DNA from: Acidimicrobiia bacterium
GTDB lineage: Bacteria; Actinomycetota; Acidimicrobiia; IMCC26256; JAGNEX01
Direction of reading: 5' to 3'
NCBI GenBank assembly: GCA_020637365.1
Contig: JACJWE010000001.1
Location: 712,001-776,000, forward strand
DNA: 64,000 nucleotides
The translations under genes and the position numbers were made by a program. Of this stretch, positions 8,194-16,397 are shown one piece after another. The notes beneath the pieces were generated by a model that was not told the origin of the DNA, made no database searches, and saw only the letters and a list, made by a program, of their open reading frames with translations. The stretch's first letter is position 1, and each line of letters begins with the position of its first letter.

Positions 8194-9792
8194 TCATAGC
8201 GATGCGAAAAAGTCGTTGCCCTTGTCGTCGACGACAATGAATGCTGGGAAGTCTTCGACTTCGATCTTCCAGACCGCTTCCATACCGAGCTCGGGGTACT
8301 CGAGCACCTCGACGCTGCGGATCGAGTCCTGCGCCAAGATCGCAGCAGGCCCCCCGATCGAACCCAGATAGAAGCCGCCGTGAGCAGCGCAGGCATCGGT
8401 AACCTGCTTTGAACGGTTTCCTTTGGCCAACATGACCAACGATCCGCCAGCGGCCTGGAATTGGTCGACGTATGAGTCCATGCGTCCCGCCGTGGTCGGA
8501 CCAAACGATCCAGACGGCATTCCTTCAGGCGTTTTGGCTGGTCCCGCGTAATACACGACATGGTCGCGCAGGTACTGGGGCATGGGTTCACCCGCATCCA
8601 GGCGTTCTTTGATCCGAGCATGTGCGATATCTCGCGCGACCACGATCGGTCCGGTCAAACGCAAACGGGTTTTGATCGGGTGCTTGGAGAGTTCGGCACG
8701 GATCTCGGCCATCGAGGTGTTGAGGTCGATGTCGACGACGTGACTGGACAGGTCGGTCTCGTCGACCTCGGGCAGGTATTTCGCCGGGTTGGTTTCGAGC
8801 TGTTCCAAAAAGACGCCATCGGAAGTGATCTTCGCTTTGATCTGGCGGTCGGCAGAACAGGACACGCCGATCCCGATCGGCAGGGAGGCGCCATGACGAG
8901 GCAGCCGGATCACCCGCACGTCGTGGCAAAAGTACTTTCCGCCGAATTGCGCGCCGATACCCGTGCGCTGTGCAACGCCCAACAGGGTTTGTTCGAGTTC
9001 GAGATCGCGAAATGCGCGCCCTCCGACGCTGCCCGATGTCGGCAAATCGTCGAGTGCGCGGGCCGAGGCAAGTTTGACGGTTTTCAGGTTGTACTCGGCG
9101 CTCGTGCCGCCGATCACCACGGCGAGGTGGTATGGCGGACACGCCGCGGTGCCCAGGGTTCGCATTTTCTCGTCGAGAAACGCTACGAGTGAATCGGGGT
9201 TGAGTACGGCGCGGGTCTGTTGATACAGGAAAGTCTTGTTGGCCGAACCACCACCTTTGGCGAGGAACAAGAACTCATACTCGTCGCCTTGGGTCGCATA
9301 GATCTCGACCTGCGCGGGAAGGTTGGTGCCGGTGTTGCGCTCCTCATACATCGTGATCGGGGCCATCTGTGAGTACCGCAGATTGGTCTCGGTATAGGTT
9401 CGTTCGACGCCTCGACTCAACCATTCGAGGTCATCGGCGCCGGTGTACACGTCCTCGCCCTTGTACCCCATCACGATCGCAGTGCCGGTGTCCTGACACG
9501 ACGGCAACACCATCGATGCCGCGACGTTCGCGTTGCGCAGCAGTTCAAGCGCGACAAAGCGGTCGTTGTCGGTTGCCTCGGGGTCGTCCAAGATGTTCCG
9601 CAACTGGTGGAGATGCCCGGGGCGCAGCAGATGGGAGACATCGCGCATCGCTGCGGCGGCAAGGTCGCGCAGCGTTTCGGGGGCGATGTTGATGATTCGC
9701 CGTGTCCCGGTGTCGGTTACCTTCGGCGCGGGCAGGTCGAGTTGCCTGTAAGGCGTCTCGGTGTGACCATGCTGAATCATCGGTTCGTACAT
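8194..9792 (-). CDS. fumA: Class I fumarate hydratase (iron-sulfur)
   Basis: 532 aa from the ATG at 9792 (MYEPMIQHGH); the frame is open 18 codons further upstream, but this start best fits the family. Close match throughout to E. coli FumA/FumB. The three Cys ligands of the [4Fe-4S] cluster are present: PSCQDTGTA (Cys99), TAACPPYH (Cys218) and GVSCSADR (Cys312). GGGSANKT, KMRTLGTAACPP and the C-terminal YPELGMEAVWKIEVEDFPAF are also conserved. It hydrates fumarate to L-malate in the citric acid cycle. The oxygen-sensitive class I enzyme is used here as a single long chain. Confidence 0.96.
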   Translation of the reverse strand: MYEPMIQHGHTETPYRQLDLPAPKVTDTGTRRIINIAPETLRDLAAAAMRDVSHLLRPGHLHQLRNILDDPEATDNDRFVALELLRNANVAASMVLPSCQDTGTAIVMGYKGEDVYTGADDLEWLSRGVERTYTETNLRYSQMAPITMYEERNTGTNLPAQVEIYATQGDEYEFLFLAKGGGSANKTFLYQQTRAVLNPDSLVAFLDEKMRTLGTAACPPYHLAVVIGGTSAEYNLKTVKLASARALDDLPTSGSVGGRAFRDLELEQTLLGVAQRTGIGAQFGGKYFCHDVRVIRLPRHGASLPIGIGVSCSADRQIKAKITSDGVFLEQLETNPAKYLPEVDETDLSSHVVDIDLNTSMAEIRAELSKHPIKTRLRLTGPIVVARDIAHARIKERLDAGEPMPQYLRDHVVYYAGPAKTPEGMPSGSFGPTTAGRMDSYVDQFQAAGGSLVMLAKGNRSKQVTDACAAHGGFYLGSIGGPAAILAQDSIRSVEVLEYPELGMEAVWKIEVEDFPAFIVVDDKGNDFFASL

Positions 9793-9893
9793 CGTCGATG
9801 GTTCCACGGAACGGCCTTTCAGGCTTGATGGATGAGTGCGAGGCACCGGTCCATTGTGTCCGGTCGTGTGCGCTGTTTTCGAACGTCGTGCGG

Positions 9894-11138
9894 CTAGGTA
9901 TGGGCTTCGCCGAAGGCGCCCGCCGATCTCAAGGCGTCGATCTTGACCTCGTCATAGCCAAGAACGTCGGTCAGAATCTCATGTGTTTGTTGGCCAACCG
10001 TCGGCGCGTGACGAGGTGCGGGCAGTTCCTCATCGAGAAACTTGATGGGTGTTGCGAGCATGTCCGCGCCGTGCTCCTCGGCGGGGAGCCACGGAAAGCG
10101 GGCCTGGAATTGCGGGTCCGATGCGATGCTCTGTGGCGAGTTGACCGGAGCGATCGGCGTGTTGACCCGGTCCCCGAATTCCAGCCACTCCGCAGAGGTT
10201 TTGGTCGCAAAGATTTCAGCGAGTTCGCGCTGCAACGGACGATTGCCGCGTGCATGGTCGGCATAGGTGGAGCCAGGAAACTGCTCGAACAGGTCCATCC
10301 TGTCGACCGCTTCGCAGAAGTTCTTCCAGAAGGCCTGTTCGGAGGCCATGAACAGGATGTATCCGTCGGCTGACTCATAGATTTGATAGCGGACGCCTTC
10401 GCGCATCCCAGCGGTGCCGGGGGCGCGTCGCTCATAGTTGTCCGATGCGTTGCCGGTGACTTCGTCGTCAGGGCGCTCATATGCCCGCCACGATTCAGAG
10501 CGGTACCAGTCCATATACGCTGCGGCATCTGACTGCGCGATTTCGAGTTGTGAGCCTCGGCCGGTTTCGCGGGCCCTAATGACCCCGGCGAGGATCCCGA
10601 GCGCCCCCAGCACGGGACCGGCATGAATGCCGATCGACGCGTGTTCAGGGATGAATGGAAGCCCTTCTTCATCGTGTTCGGGGCTCACAATGCCTGCCCA
10701 CGTGTCATAGGCAATCCCGTGGCTTGGCATGTTGGCGTACGGGCCGGTCATGCCGTATCCAGAGATGGTGCACATGACGATCTTCGGGTTGACAGCGCTG
10801 AGCGCGTCGTAGCCCAGGCCGCGCCTCGCCAACGATCCGGGTCGCATGGCCTCAACAACGACGTCGGCGTCTTTGACCAAATCGAGATATGTCGCCACAC
10901 CGTCTGGTGTCTTTAAGTCGAGGGTGATCGAACGTTTCCCCCGATTCACATGGAGATGCATGAGCGAGACGCCTTGGACGATCGGCCAGGTCATCTGACG
11001 GATGTAGTCGCCTTGGGGAGGTTCGACCTTGATGACATCGGCGCCGAGATCGGCGAGTTGGTTGGTGATCGCCGCTGGGCCGAGCATCGATGATTCGATA
11101 ACTCGGATACTCGACAGCGGTGGTGTGTTCAGGCTCAT
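9894..11138 (-). CDS. CaiB/BaiF-like CoA-transferase lacking the usual catalytic aspartate
   Basis: 414 aa from the ATG at 11138 (MSLNTPPLSS); the frame is open to 11171. Clear family motifs: IRVIESSMLGPAA, GADVIKVEPPQGD, NRGKRSITLDLKTPDG and EAMRPGSLARRGLGYDAL. Aligning the catalytic helix with the two CaiB proteins in this window puts Ile171 (SIGIHAGPVLG) where Asp is expected, with His172 next. The enzyme may be inactive, use another residue or work with a partner. It is transcribed with fumarase following 101 bp downstream on the same strand, but a shared operon is uncertain. Confidence 0.82.
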   Translation of the reverse strand: MSLNTPPLSSIRVIESSMLGPAAITNQLADLGADVIKVEPPQGDYIRQMTWPIVQGVSLMHLHVNRGKRSITLDLKTPDGVATYLDLVKDADVVVEAMRPGSLARRGLGYDALSAVNPKIVMCTISGYGMTGPYANMPSHGIAYDTWAGIVSPEHDEEGLPFIPEHASIGIHAGPVLGALGILAGVIRARETGRGSQLEIAQSDAAAYMDWYRSESWRAYERPDDEVTGNASDNYERRAPGTAGMREGVRYQIYESADGYILFMASEQAFWKNFCEAVDRMDLFEQFPGSTYADHARGNRPLQRELAEIFATKTSAEWLEFGDRVNTPIAPVNSPQSIASDPQFQARFPWLPAEEHGADMLATPIKFLDEELPAPRHAPTVGQQTHEILTDVLGYDEVKIDALRSAGAFGEAHT

Positions 11139-11340
11139 CAGTCGTCCCCGGTGCTGAGATGCGTTCGTCATTGGACCCGGTGTCGCTCACCGGCAGTCGC
11201 TGAGGCACAAAGGTTACGTGGCCGACGCGAACCACCGCGCGCATCGGCGACGGCCAACAACTCTAAGAGGTGCGTGGGAACCTCGGTGCGAGTGCATCGA
11301 CGCGGCGCGCCCATCGGTCTACGGTTGGAGAGTTCGGAGC

Positions 11341-11368
11341 CGTTCGGAAGTGACCGGGCCCCTACAAT
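11341..11368 (+). promoter_or_regulatory. pheA promoter, likely leaderless
   Basis: A TACAAT -10 hexamer at 11363-11368 ends nine bases before the ATG at 11378, so transcription would begin at or next to the start codon. A weak -35 candidate (TTCGGA, 11343-11348) precedes it. No Shine-Dalgarno is present, consistent with a leaderless message. Confidence 0.4.
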
Positions 11369-11377
11369 GGCCAGCCG

Positions 11378-12460
11378 ATGACAACAGTTGCCTACCTCGG
11401 ACCCAACGGAACCTTTGCTGAAGCGGCGCTGCTGACCCAGCCCGACCTCGCAGCGATGCAGCGGCTTCCTCTGGCGACCGTGCCGCAGGTGCTCAACGCG
11501 GTCGAACGCCGTGAAGCAGATTTAGGTTTGATCCCTATCGAAAATGCCATCGAAGGTTCGGTGACGGTCACACTCGACACCTTGGCCTTTGATACCGATC
11601 TGATGATTCAACGAGAGATCACTCATCCGGTGCGTATGTGCCTACTGGCGCAGCCGGACGCGGCCTTGGGAGATATCCAACGGGTCAGGTCGATTCCGAT
11701 CGCGTTGGCCCAAGTGAGGCGGTGGATGGGGGCAAACCTGCCCGATGTCCGCTTCGAAGCGACCAATTCGACCGCATCTGCCGCGGTCGATGTTGGCGGA
11801 GACCCAACCGGAGCGACGGCCGCTGTCGGCAATGCGCTCGCAGCAGAACTACTGGGCCTTCAGATCTTGGCTGAGGGCATTGAGGATCACCCGGGTAACG
11901 CGACCAGATTTGTCGTCGTCGGCCGGGGCATTCCTGCACCGAGCGGCCACGATAAGACTTCGATCGTCTGTATGCAGCGTGCTAATCGCCCAGGGTCGCT
12001 CGTCGCCATCCTGCTCGAATTCGCCGCTCGCGGTATCGACCTCACCAACCTGGCGTCACGACCGTTGAAATCGTCCGAAGGCGGGGCGGCGCTCGGCGAA
12101 TATTGTTTCTTCATCGACCTCGAGGGCCATATCGCCAACGAGGTCGTTTCCGATGCGCTCCTCGCTGTCCAAGCGGGGCCTGCTCAAGTCAAGTGCCTCG
12201 GGTCGTACCCCCGTCTTGGTGAACCAGACCTCGACGAATCACGTCAGCAGCACCAGCAGTGGCGCGATGCCCAGGCATGGCTCAGGTTGCTGCGCTCAAA
12301 AGTCCGTGATGAGCCGGGTCCACTGGCACGCCGCCCAACGACGATGATCACCCCTGACGATGCGGCGCAGCTCGATAGCGAAGACTCGTCCGAACCGTCT
12401 CATGCCGCCCCCGCTGGCGTTGCGCCGGTGATCGACACCACGAAGGAATCTCAGAAGTGA
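11378..12460 (+). CDS. pheA: Prephenate dehydratase
   Basis: 360 aa; monofunctional, with no chorismate mutase domain. The PDT domain spans about residues 3-185: AYLGPNGTFAEAA, LGLIPIENAIEGSV, NSTASAA and GNATRFVVVG carry the substrate-contact Thr and Asn residues. An ACT domain follows (about 200-275; RPGSLVAILLEFAARGIDLTNLASRP), then a disordered acidic tail of about 70 residues. The phenylalanine-binding ESRP motif of the ACT domain reads ASRP, which could alter feedback control. It converts prephenate to phenylpyruvate. The last codons overlap the serS GTG start (GTGA). Confidence 0.93.
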   Translation: MTTVAYLGPNGTFAEAALLTQPDLAAMQRLPLATVPQVLNAVERREADLGLIPIENAIEGSVTVTLDTLAFDTDLMIQREITHPVRMCLLAQPDAALGDIQRVRSIPIALAQVRRWMGANLPDVRFEATNSTASAAVDVGGDPTGATAAVGNALAAELLGLQILAEGIEDHPGNATRFVVVGRGIPAPSGHDKTSIVCMQRANRPGSLVAILLEFAARGIDLTNLASRPLKSSEGGAALGEYCFFIDLEGHIANEVVSDALLAVQAGPAQVKCLGSYPRLGEPDLDESRQQHQQWRDAQAWLRLLRSKVRDEPGPLARRPTTMITPDDAAQLDSEDSSEPSHAAPAGVAPVIDTTKESQK

Positions 12461-13710
12461 TCGATGTTTCACAGCTCGCAAACGATCCTGACTACCGCCG
12501 AGGCGCAGAGCGCAAGGGTGCCTCCGGCGAGGCGATCGACGCGCTGCTCGCAGCCGATCGAACCACGCGGGGTTTGAGGACCGAGGTCGAAGGTTTGCGA
12601 GCACAGCAAAACGCCGTATCTCGATCGATTTCGACTGCCTCCCCCGACGAGCGACCAGCCAAAATTGCCCAGGCCCAAGAACTCAAGAATGCGTTGGCTG
12701 GCCTGGCACCGCAGCTCGACGAAGCGCAAGCCGCATTAGGTGAACTGCTGCTGACCATCCCAAACCCGGCCGACGCATCGGTTCCAAGCGGCGGTGAAGA
12801 CGACTATCGGGTCGAACGGGTCGTCGGCGAACAGCCGGTGGCGCCGAAGTGGGATCACGCCGAGTTCGGCGAGATGATGGGATATGTCGACAGTGAGCGC
12901 GCCGTTCGGATCAGCGGCTCACGATTCGTCTATCTACTCGGTGACGCGGTGCTACTCGAAATGGCGCTCGTGCAGTGGGTGACCAAGATGCTGGCCGCCG
13001 AAGGTTTCGTGCCCGTCGTGCCGCCCGTATTGGTGCGCGAGCAGATGATGGTCGATGCTGGGTTTTTCCCCGCGGACCGAGCCCAGGTCTACGAGGTCGA
13101 CGAAGGTGAGTTGTTCCTCGTCGGAACCTCTGAGGTGCCGCTCGCTGGTCTCCATCTCGGTGAAGCGCTCAACGCTGCAGATCTGCCACTTCGCTATGCC
13201 GGGTCTTCATCGTGTTTTCGTCGCGAGGCCGGGACCTACGGCAAAGACACATCTGGAATGTTTCGAGTCCATCAGTTCGACAAGGTGGAGATGTTCTCCT
13301 ACTGCCCGCCGGAACGTTCGTGGGACGAGCTCGAGCTGATCTTGTCACTGCAAGAACGGATCGTCGGCGGGCTCGGCCTGCCATACCGCGTTATTACGAC
13401 AGCGGCAGGTGACCTGGGCGCACCTGCGGCCAAGAAGCATGACATCGAGGTGTACCTGCCCTCACAAGGCAAGTTCCGGGAGGTCACGTCGTGCTCGAAC
13501 TACACCGATTACTCGGCGCGCCGTCTGCAAACCCGTATGGTCGACGCCGATGGTTCGCGCAGATTTGTCCATACCCTGAACGGGACGGCGTGCGCCGTTG
13601 GTCGCATGCTGCTCAACATCTTTGAGCACTATCAGACCGATGACGCAACGTTGGTGGTCCCCGCACCGCTCGTGGATTTTATGGGCCGCGAGGTGCTGCA
13701 AGGCCGCTAG
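12457..13710 (+). CDS. serS: Seryl-tRNA synthetase
   Basis: 417 aa, GTG start overlapping the pheA stop. The N-terminal coiled-coil arm (about 25-105) binds the long variable arm of tRNA-Ser. Class II motifs follow: TSEVPLAGLHLGE (serine pocket), motif 2 SSCFRREAGTYGKDTSGMFR, and motif 3 NGTACAVGRMLLNIFEHYQ. It charges tRNA-Ser with serine in the cytoplasm. A tRNA-Ser gene lies 130 bp downstream on the same strand. Confidence 0.97.
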   Translation: MIDVSQLANDPDYRRGAERKGASGEAIDALLAADRTTRGLRTEVEGLRAQQNAVSRSISTASPDERPAKIAQAQELKNALAGLAPQLDEAQAALGELLLTIPNPADASVPSGGEDDYRVERVVGEQPVAPKWDHAEFGEMMGYVDSERAVRISGSRFVYLLGDAVLLEMALVQWVTKMLAAEGFVPVVPPVLVREQMMVDAGFFPADRAQVYEVDEGELFLVGTSEVPLAGLHLGEALNAADLPLRYAGSSSCFRREAGTYGKDTSGMFRVHQFDKVEMFSYCPPERSWDELELILSLQERIVGGLGLPYRVITTAAGDLGAPAAKKHDIEVYLPSQGKFREVTSCSNYTDYSARRLQTRMVDADGSRRFVHTLNGTACAVGRMLLNIFEHYQTDDATLVVPAPLVDFMGREVLQGR

Positions 13711-13824
13711 CGGAAGGGTTTCGTGTTTCTGGTTGGTCCGATCCGCTGCCCACACGTTCGGTCCGCCATCGCTGATCCGAGAGTGGCGGTGAGGTCCATT
13801 GGGTGGGTCGAAACACGACACCAC

Positions 13825-13830
13825 TAGCAT
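13825..13830 (+). promoter_or_regulatory. -10 element of the tRNA-Ser gene
   Basis: TAGCAT, ending ten bases before the first tRNA base, matches a sigma-70 -10 box at the right distance. No convincing -35 was found, so the call rests on position. Confidence 0.35.
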
Positions 13831-13840
13831 GTCGCCCATT

Positions 13841-13928
13841 GGAGGGATGCGAGAGCGGTCGAATCGGGCAGTCTTGAAAACTGCTGGGCTTGCGGGTCCC
13901 GTGGGTTCGAATCCCACTCCCTCCGCCA
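13841..13928 (+). tRNA. tRNA-Ser (anticodon UGA)
   Basis: The acceptor stem GGAGGGA (13841-13847) pairs fully with TCCCTCC (13918-13924); discriminator G and an encoded CCA (13926-13928) follow. The anticodon loop CTTGAAA gives anticodon TGA, reading UCA. The T arm GTGGG-TTCGAAT-CCCAC is perfect, and a long variable arm, as expected for tRNA-Ser, lies between it and the anticodon stem. Cognate to the synthetase just upstream. Confidence 0.95.
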
Positions 13929-14012
13929 AGGTTCTGGTACCCCGCCACCCCGTGATGCACGATCGGAGCGCATGTCGGTGACGATGGTCGCCTGAACAAC
14001 ATCGCCCGGATC

Positions 14013-16160
14013 ATGGCCAAAGGGGTGGCGCAGATGGGGCTCCGAGAGATTTTCCCGATCGGTACGCGACCTGGCATCAGCATCGACGCCTACGAGGGCG
14101 CTCGCGGCGAACGGTGCAACGAACTACTCGCAGGCGCGGCCCAAGCCGACATAACACCGCCGCCAGGACTACCCAAAGCGGGGCATTCGGCGAACGCCAA
14201 GACCGGGACGGGTGTGCGCACGCGGCTGTATGTGCGCTGTACGTACCTGAGCTCTGGTGGTCGCTCGGTTGCGCTCGTCCACGCCGATCTGCTCAGCGGC
14301 TCCAGCTTGCTGACCTACCGCGTCGCGCAGCGGGTTGCGTCACAGACCGATATCGGAACCGCAAATCTCATCATCGCTGGGTGTCACACCCACGCGTCTG
14401 GTGGCGGCTTTTTTGGGACGGAGTTCTACAACAGGTTCGCAGCCAACAAGGCAGGACTCGATCCGGTATGGGTGGATTTTCTGGTCGACCGGATCAGCGA
14501 CACCGTCCTCCAAGCCTATGAGTCACGGGCGCCGAGCCGACTCGCGGTCGGACAGATCGACGTTGTTGGCCTCACCCGAAACAGGTCACTTGCTGCCCAC
14601 CAATGCGAAGCCGCAGCACTCCGACCAGACGCCGCGCCCACCGATGTCTTTGGTGCGGTCGACCCGCGAATGACGGTTATCCGTATCGATCGGTCTGTTG
14701 GGTCCTCTTGTACCGAACCGTTGTCGTGTCTCGTCTCTTTCGGGGTGCACCCCACGAGCGTGTCGATGGCCAGTGACGACTACAACGCCGACATCTGGGG
14801 CCCGTTGACCGCTGCGACTCGGCGGGGGATCGCATCACGAACCGGCACGGCCCCGGTCGTTGGATGCCTTCTTGGAACCCATGCCGATGCTGCTCCCAAC
14901 ATCAACAACCAACGGGTGCCTCACGCTGACGCCATCCGGCTTGGCCTGCGCGCAGCCGATGCTGCAATTGAGTGCTGGGACTCCTTAGAAGCCGATCTCG
15001 GCCGCCCCGAAGCGGCCAAGCCGTCGCTGCAGCTCATGTCGGCAGTGGTCGACTTCTCGACCCCATCTTCATTTGGCCTCGCGTCGCCAGCGATCGGGGC
15101 TTCGCTGTTGGCGGGGGCATATGAGAATGCGACGCCGGTGCTGTCCCAGGTGCCGCCATTCAAGGCGAACTCGCCCAAACCCGGAGCTCGTGGACCTCAT
15201 GGAGCGAAGTGGGTGCTCGGTGGCCGGTTCCAGCGGGTAATTGCACCGCGCCGCGATTTTCCCTCGACGATGCCGTTCCACATGCTGCGCATTGGCGAGC
15301 TGGCGATCTTTACGACCCCCTTCGAAGTAACCGTCGGTGCGGGTGCACGAATCGAGACCGCGCTGCGCAAAACGATGAGCTCTGCGGGAGCCGGTCCGAA
15401 GTTCGCCCTCGTGCTCTCTCTGGTGGGGGAATACGCCGGCTACCTGACAACACCCGCTGAGTACTCCCGCCAGTTCTATGAAGGTGGACACACCTTGTAC
15501 GGCCCCAATTCGCTGGGAGCGGTCGTCAAAATCGTCAAAGCGATGGCGAAAGCCCTCTCGGGGTCTCAGGACGGTCCCACCGAGCTGCTTTCGATGGCCC
15601 CGAACGCCGCGGGAAGATTGATCGCTCGTCCCGACCAGACTTCGCTACGTACGTGGCGGTTAACGACCCGGCGGTTTCATCCGGGAACGTCGATGGGGCC
15701 AGAGGTCGCATACGGGATCACCCGCCCACACGTTGGACGCAACGTCCGGGGCGAAGTCGTCATGTCCGCTCTATGGTGGGGCCCCACGCCAGGGTCGCTG
15801 ACATGGAACCGGCCGATCGTGCGCGTGGAGCGCCAGGACAGATCCGGGCGCTGGTCGCCGGTCGATCCGGGGGTCGGTGGTGACGATCAGGGGTGGTCGA
15901 TGTGGGTGGGAGAGGCGACCGCTCGCGAGAACGACGACGTGACCCGAGCCCAGCTTGCGGCTGCTGGTATCACCGGCCGGGGCTCTACGGCGCACCCCAA
16001 TGGCGACAGCGCCGATGCCTACGGGGCCTACGCCGTACGGTGGTTTGTCGACCCGTCTCAGCACCGTGCTGATCAACCTCATCGCATGGTCGTGCTCAAT
16101 CACCGGATTCCGGGGGGCCTGGCTTCTGCGCCGATCACGTTTGCCGGTGACGGGACTTGA
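14013..16160 (+). CDS. Neutral/alkaline ceramidase-like protein, nucleophile absent
   Basis: Up to 715 aa; the start is uncertain (ATG 14013 or 14034), and no signal peptide is visible although relatives are exported. Family features: AGAAQADITPP at the N-terminus, GCHTHASGG (about 123-131, zinc His region), FGVHPTSVS (second His), VGEYAGYLTTPAEY and YEGGHTLYGPN in the C-terminal half, then a beta-rich C-terminal domain. The ceramidase nucleophile sits in a GxxSPN-type motif; here the matching stretch reads HADAAPNIN (about residue 290), with Ala for Ser. It may therefore not cleave amide bonds as ceramidases do. A strong terminator hairpin follows at 16184. Confidence 0.8.
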   Translation: MAKGVAQMGLREIFPIGTRPGISIDAYEGARGERCNELLAGAAQADITPPPGLPKAGHSANAKTGTGVRTRLYVRCTYLSSGGRSVALVHADLLSGSSLLTYRVAQRVASQTDIGTANLIIAGCHTHASGGGFFGTEFYNRFAANKAGLDPVWVDFLVDRISDTVLQAYESRAPSRLAVGQIDVVGLTRNRSLAAHQCEAAALRPDAAPTDVFGAVDPRMTVIRIDRSVGSSCTEPLSCLVSFGVHPTSVSMASDDYNADIWGPLTAATRRGIASRTGTAPVVGCLLGTHADAAPNINNQRVPHADAIRLGLRAADAAIECWDSLEADLGRPEAAKPSLQLMSAVVDFSTPSSFGLASPAIGASLLAGAYENATPVLSQVPPFKANSPKPGARGPHGAKWVLGGRFQRVIAPRRDFPSTMPFHMLRIGELAIFTTPFEVTVGAGARIETALRKTMSSAGAGPKFALVLSLVGEYAGYLTTPAEYSRQFYEGGHTLYGPNSLGAVVKIVKAMAKALSGSQDGPTELLSMAPNAAGRLIARPDQTSLRTWRLTTRRFHPGTSMGPEVAYGITRPHVGRNVRGEVVMSALWWGPTPGSLTWNRPIVRVERQDRSGRWSPVDPGVGGDDQGWSMWVGEATARENDDVTRAQLAAAGITGRGSTAHPNGDSADAYGAYAVRWFVDPSQHRADQPHRMVVLNHRIPGGLASAPITFAGDGT

Positions 16161-16183
16161 GGATGCCACGCTGGCCCAGAACC

Positions 16184-16234
16184 GCACTCGGTCGGAACCC
16201 GCGAGAGCTCCGACCGAGTGCCGTTTGTGTCTTG
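16184..16234 (+). terminator. Rho-independent-type terminator
   Basis: A perfect 13-bp stem, GCACTCGGTCGGA (16184-16196) against its complement at 16209-16221, with a 12-base loop, followed by a T-rich stretch (cgtttgtgtctt). It lies 24 bases after the ceramidase-like stop and between convergent genes. Confidence 0.8.
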
Positions 16235-16246
16235 CTCACCTCGTGA

Positions 16247-16304
16247 CCGGACCAGCGCTGTACTGGATCAGCGTGTGCCGGACCAGCGTTTACCCGATCA
16301 GGGG
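16247..16304. repeat. Degenerate 15-16 bp tandem repeat, about four copies
   Basis: Four successive units of the form CCGGACCAGCG-CTGTA start at 16247, 16263, 16278 and 16293. The first and third are the most similar; the fourth is partial. The array sits between the terminator and the thiolase gene and codes for nothing evident. Confidence 0.4.
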
Positions 16305-16397
16305 ACGATGGCCTTGTGCTAGGTCGCGGCTACGCCTGCGACAGACCGCGTCGCTGCGGGCGCTCGGAGCGAGACCGGACAAGCTGTGCTGGGTCGC

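Noticed and set aside
16247..16304. CRISPR array
   Set aside because: Units are contiguous and degenerate with no spacers, and no cas genes are present.
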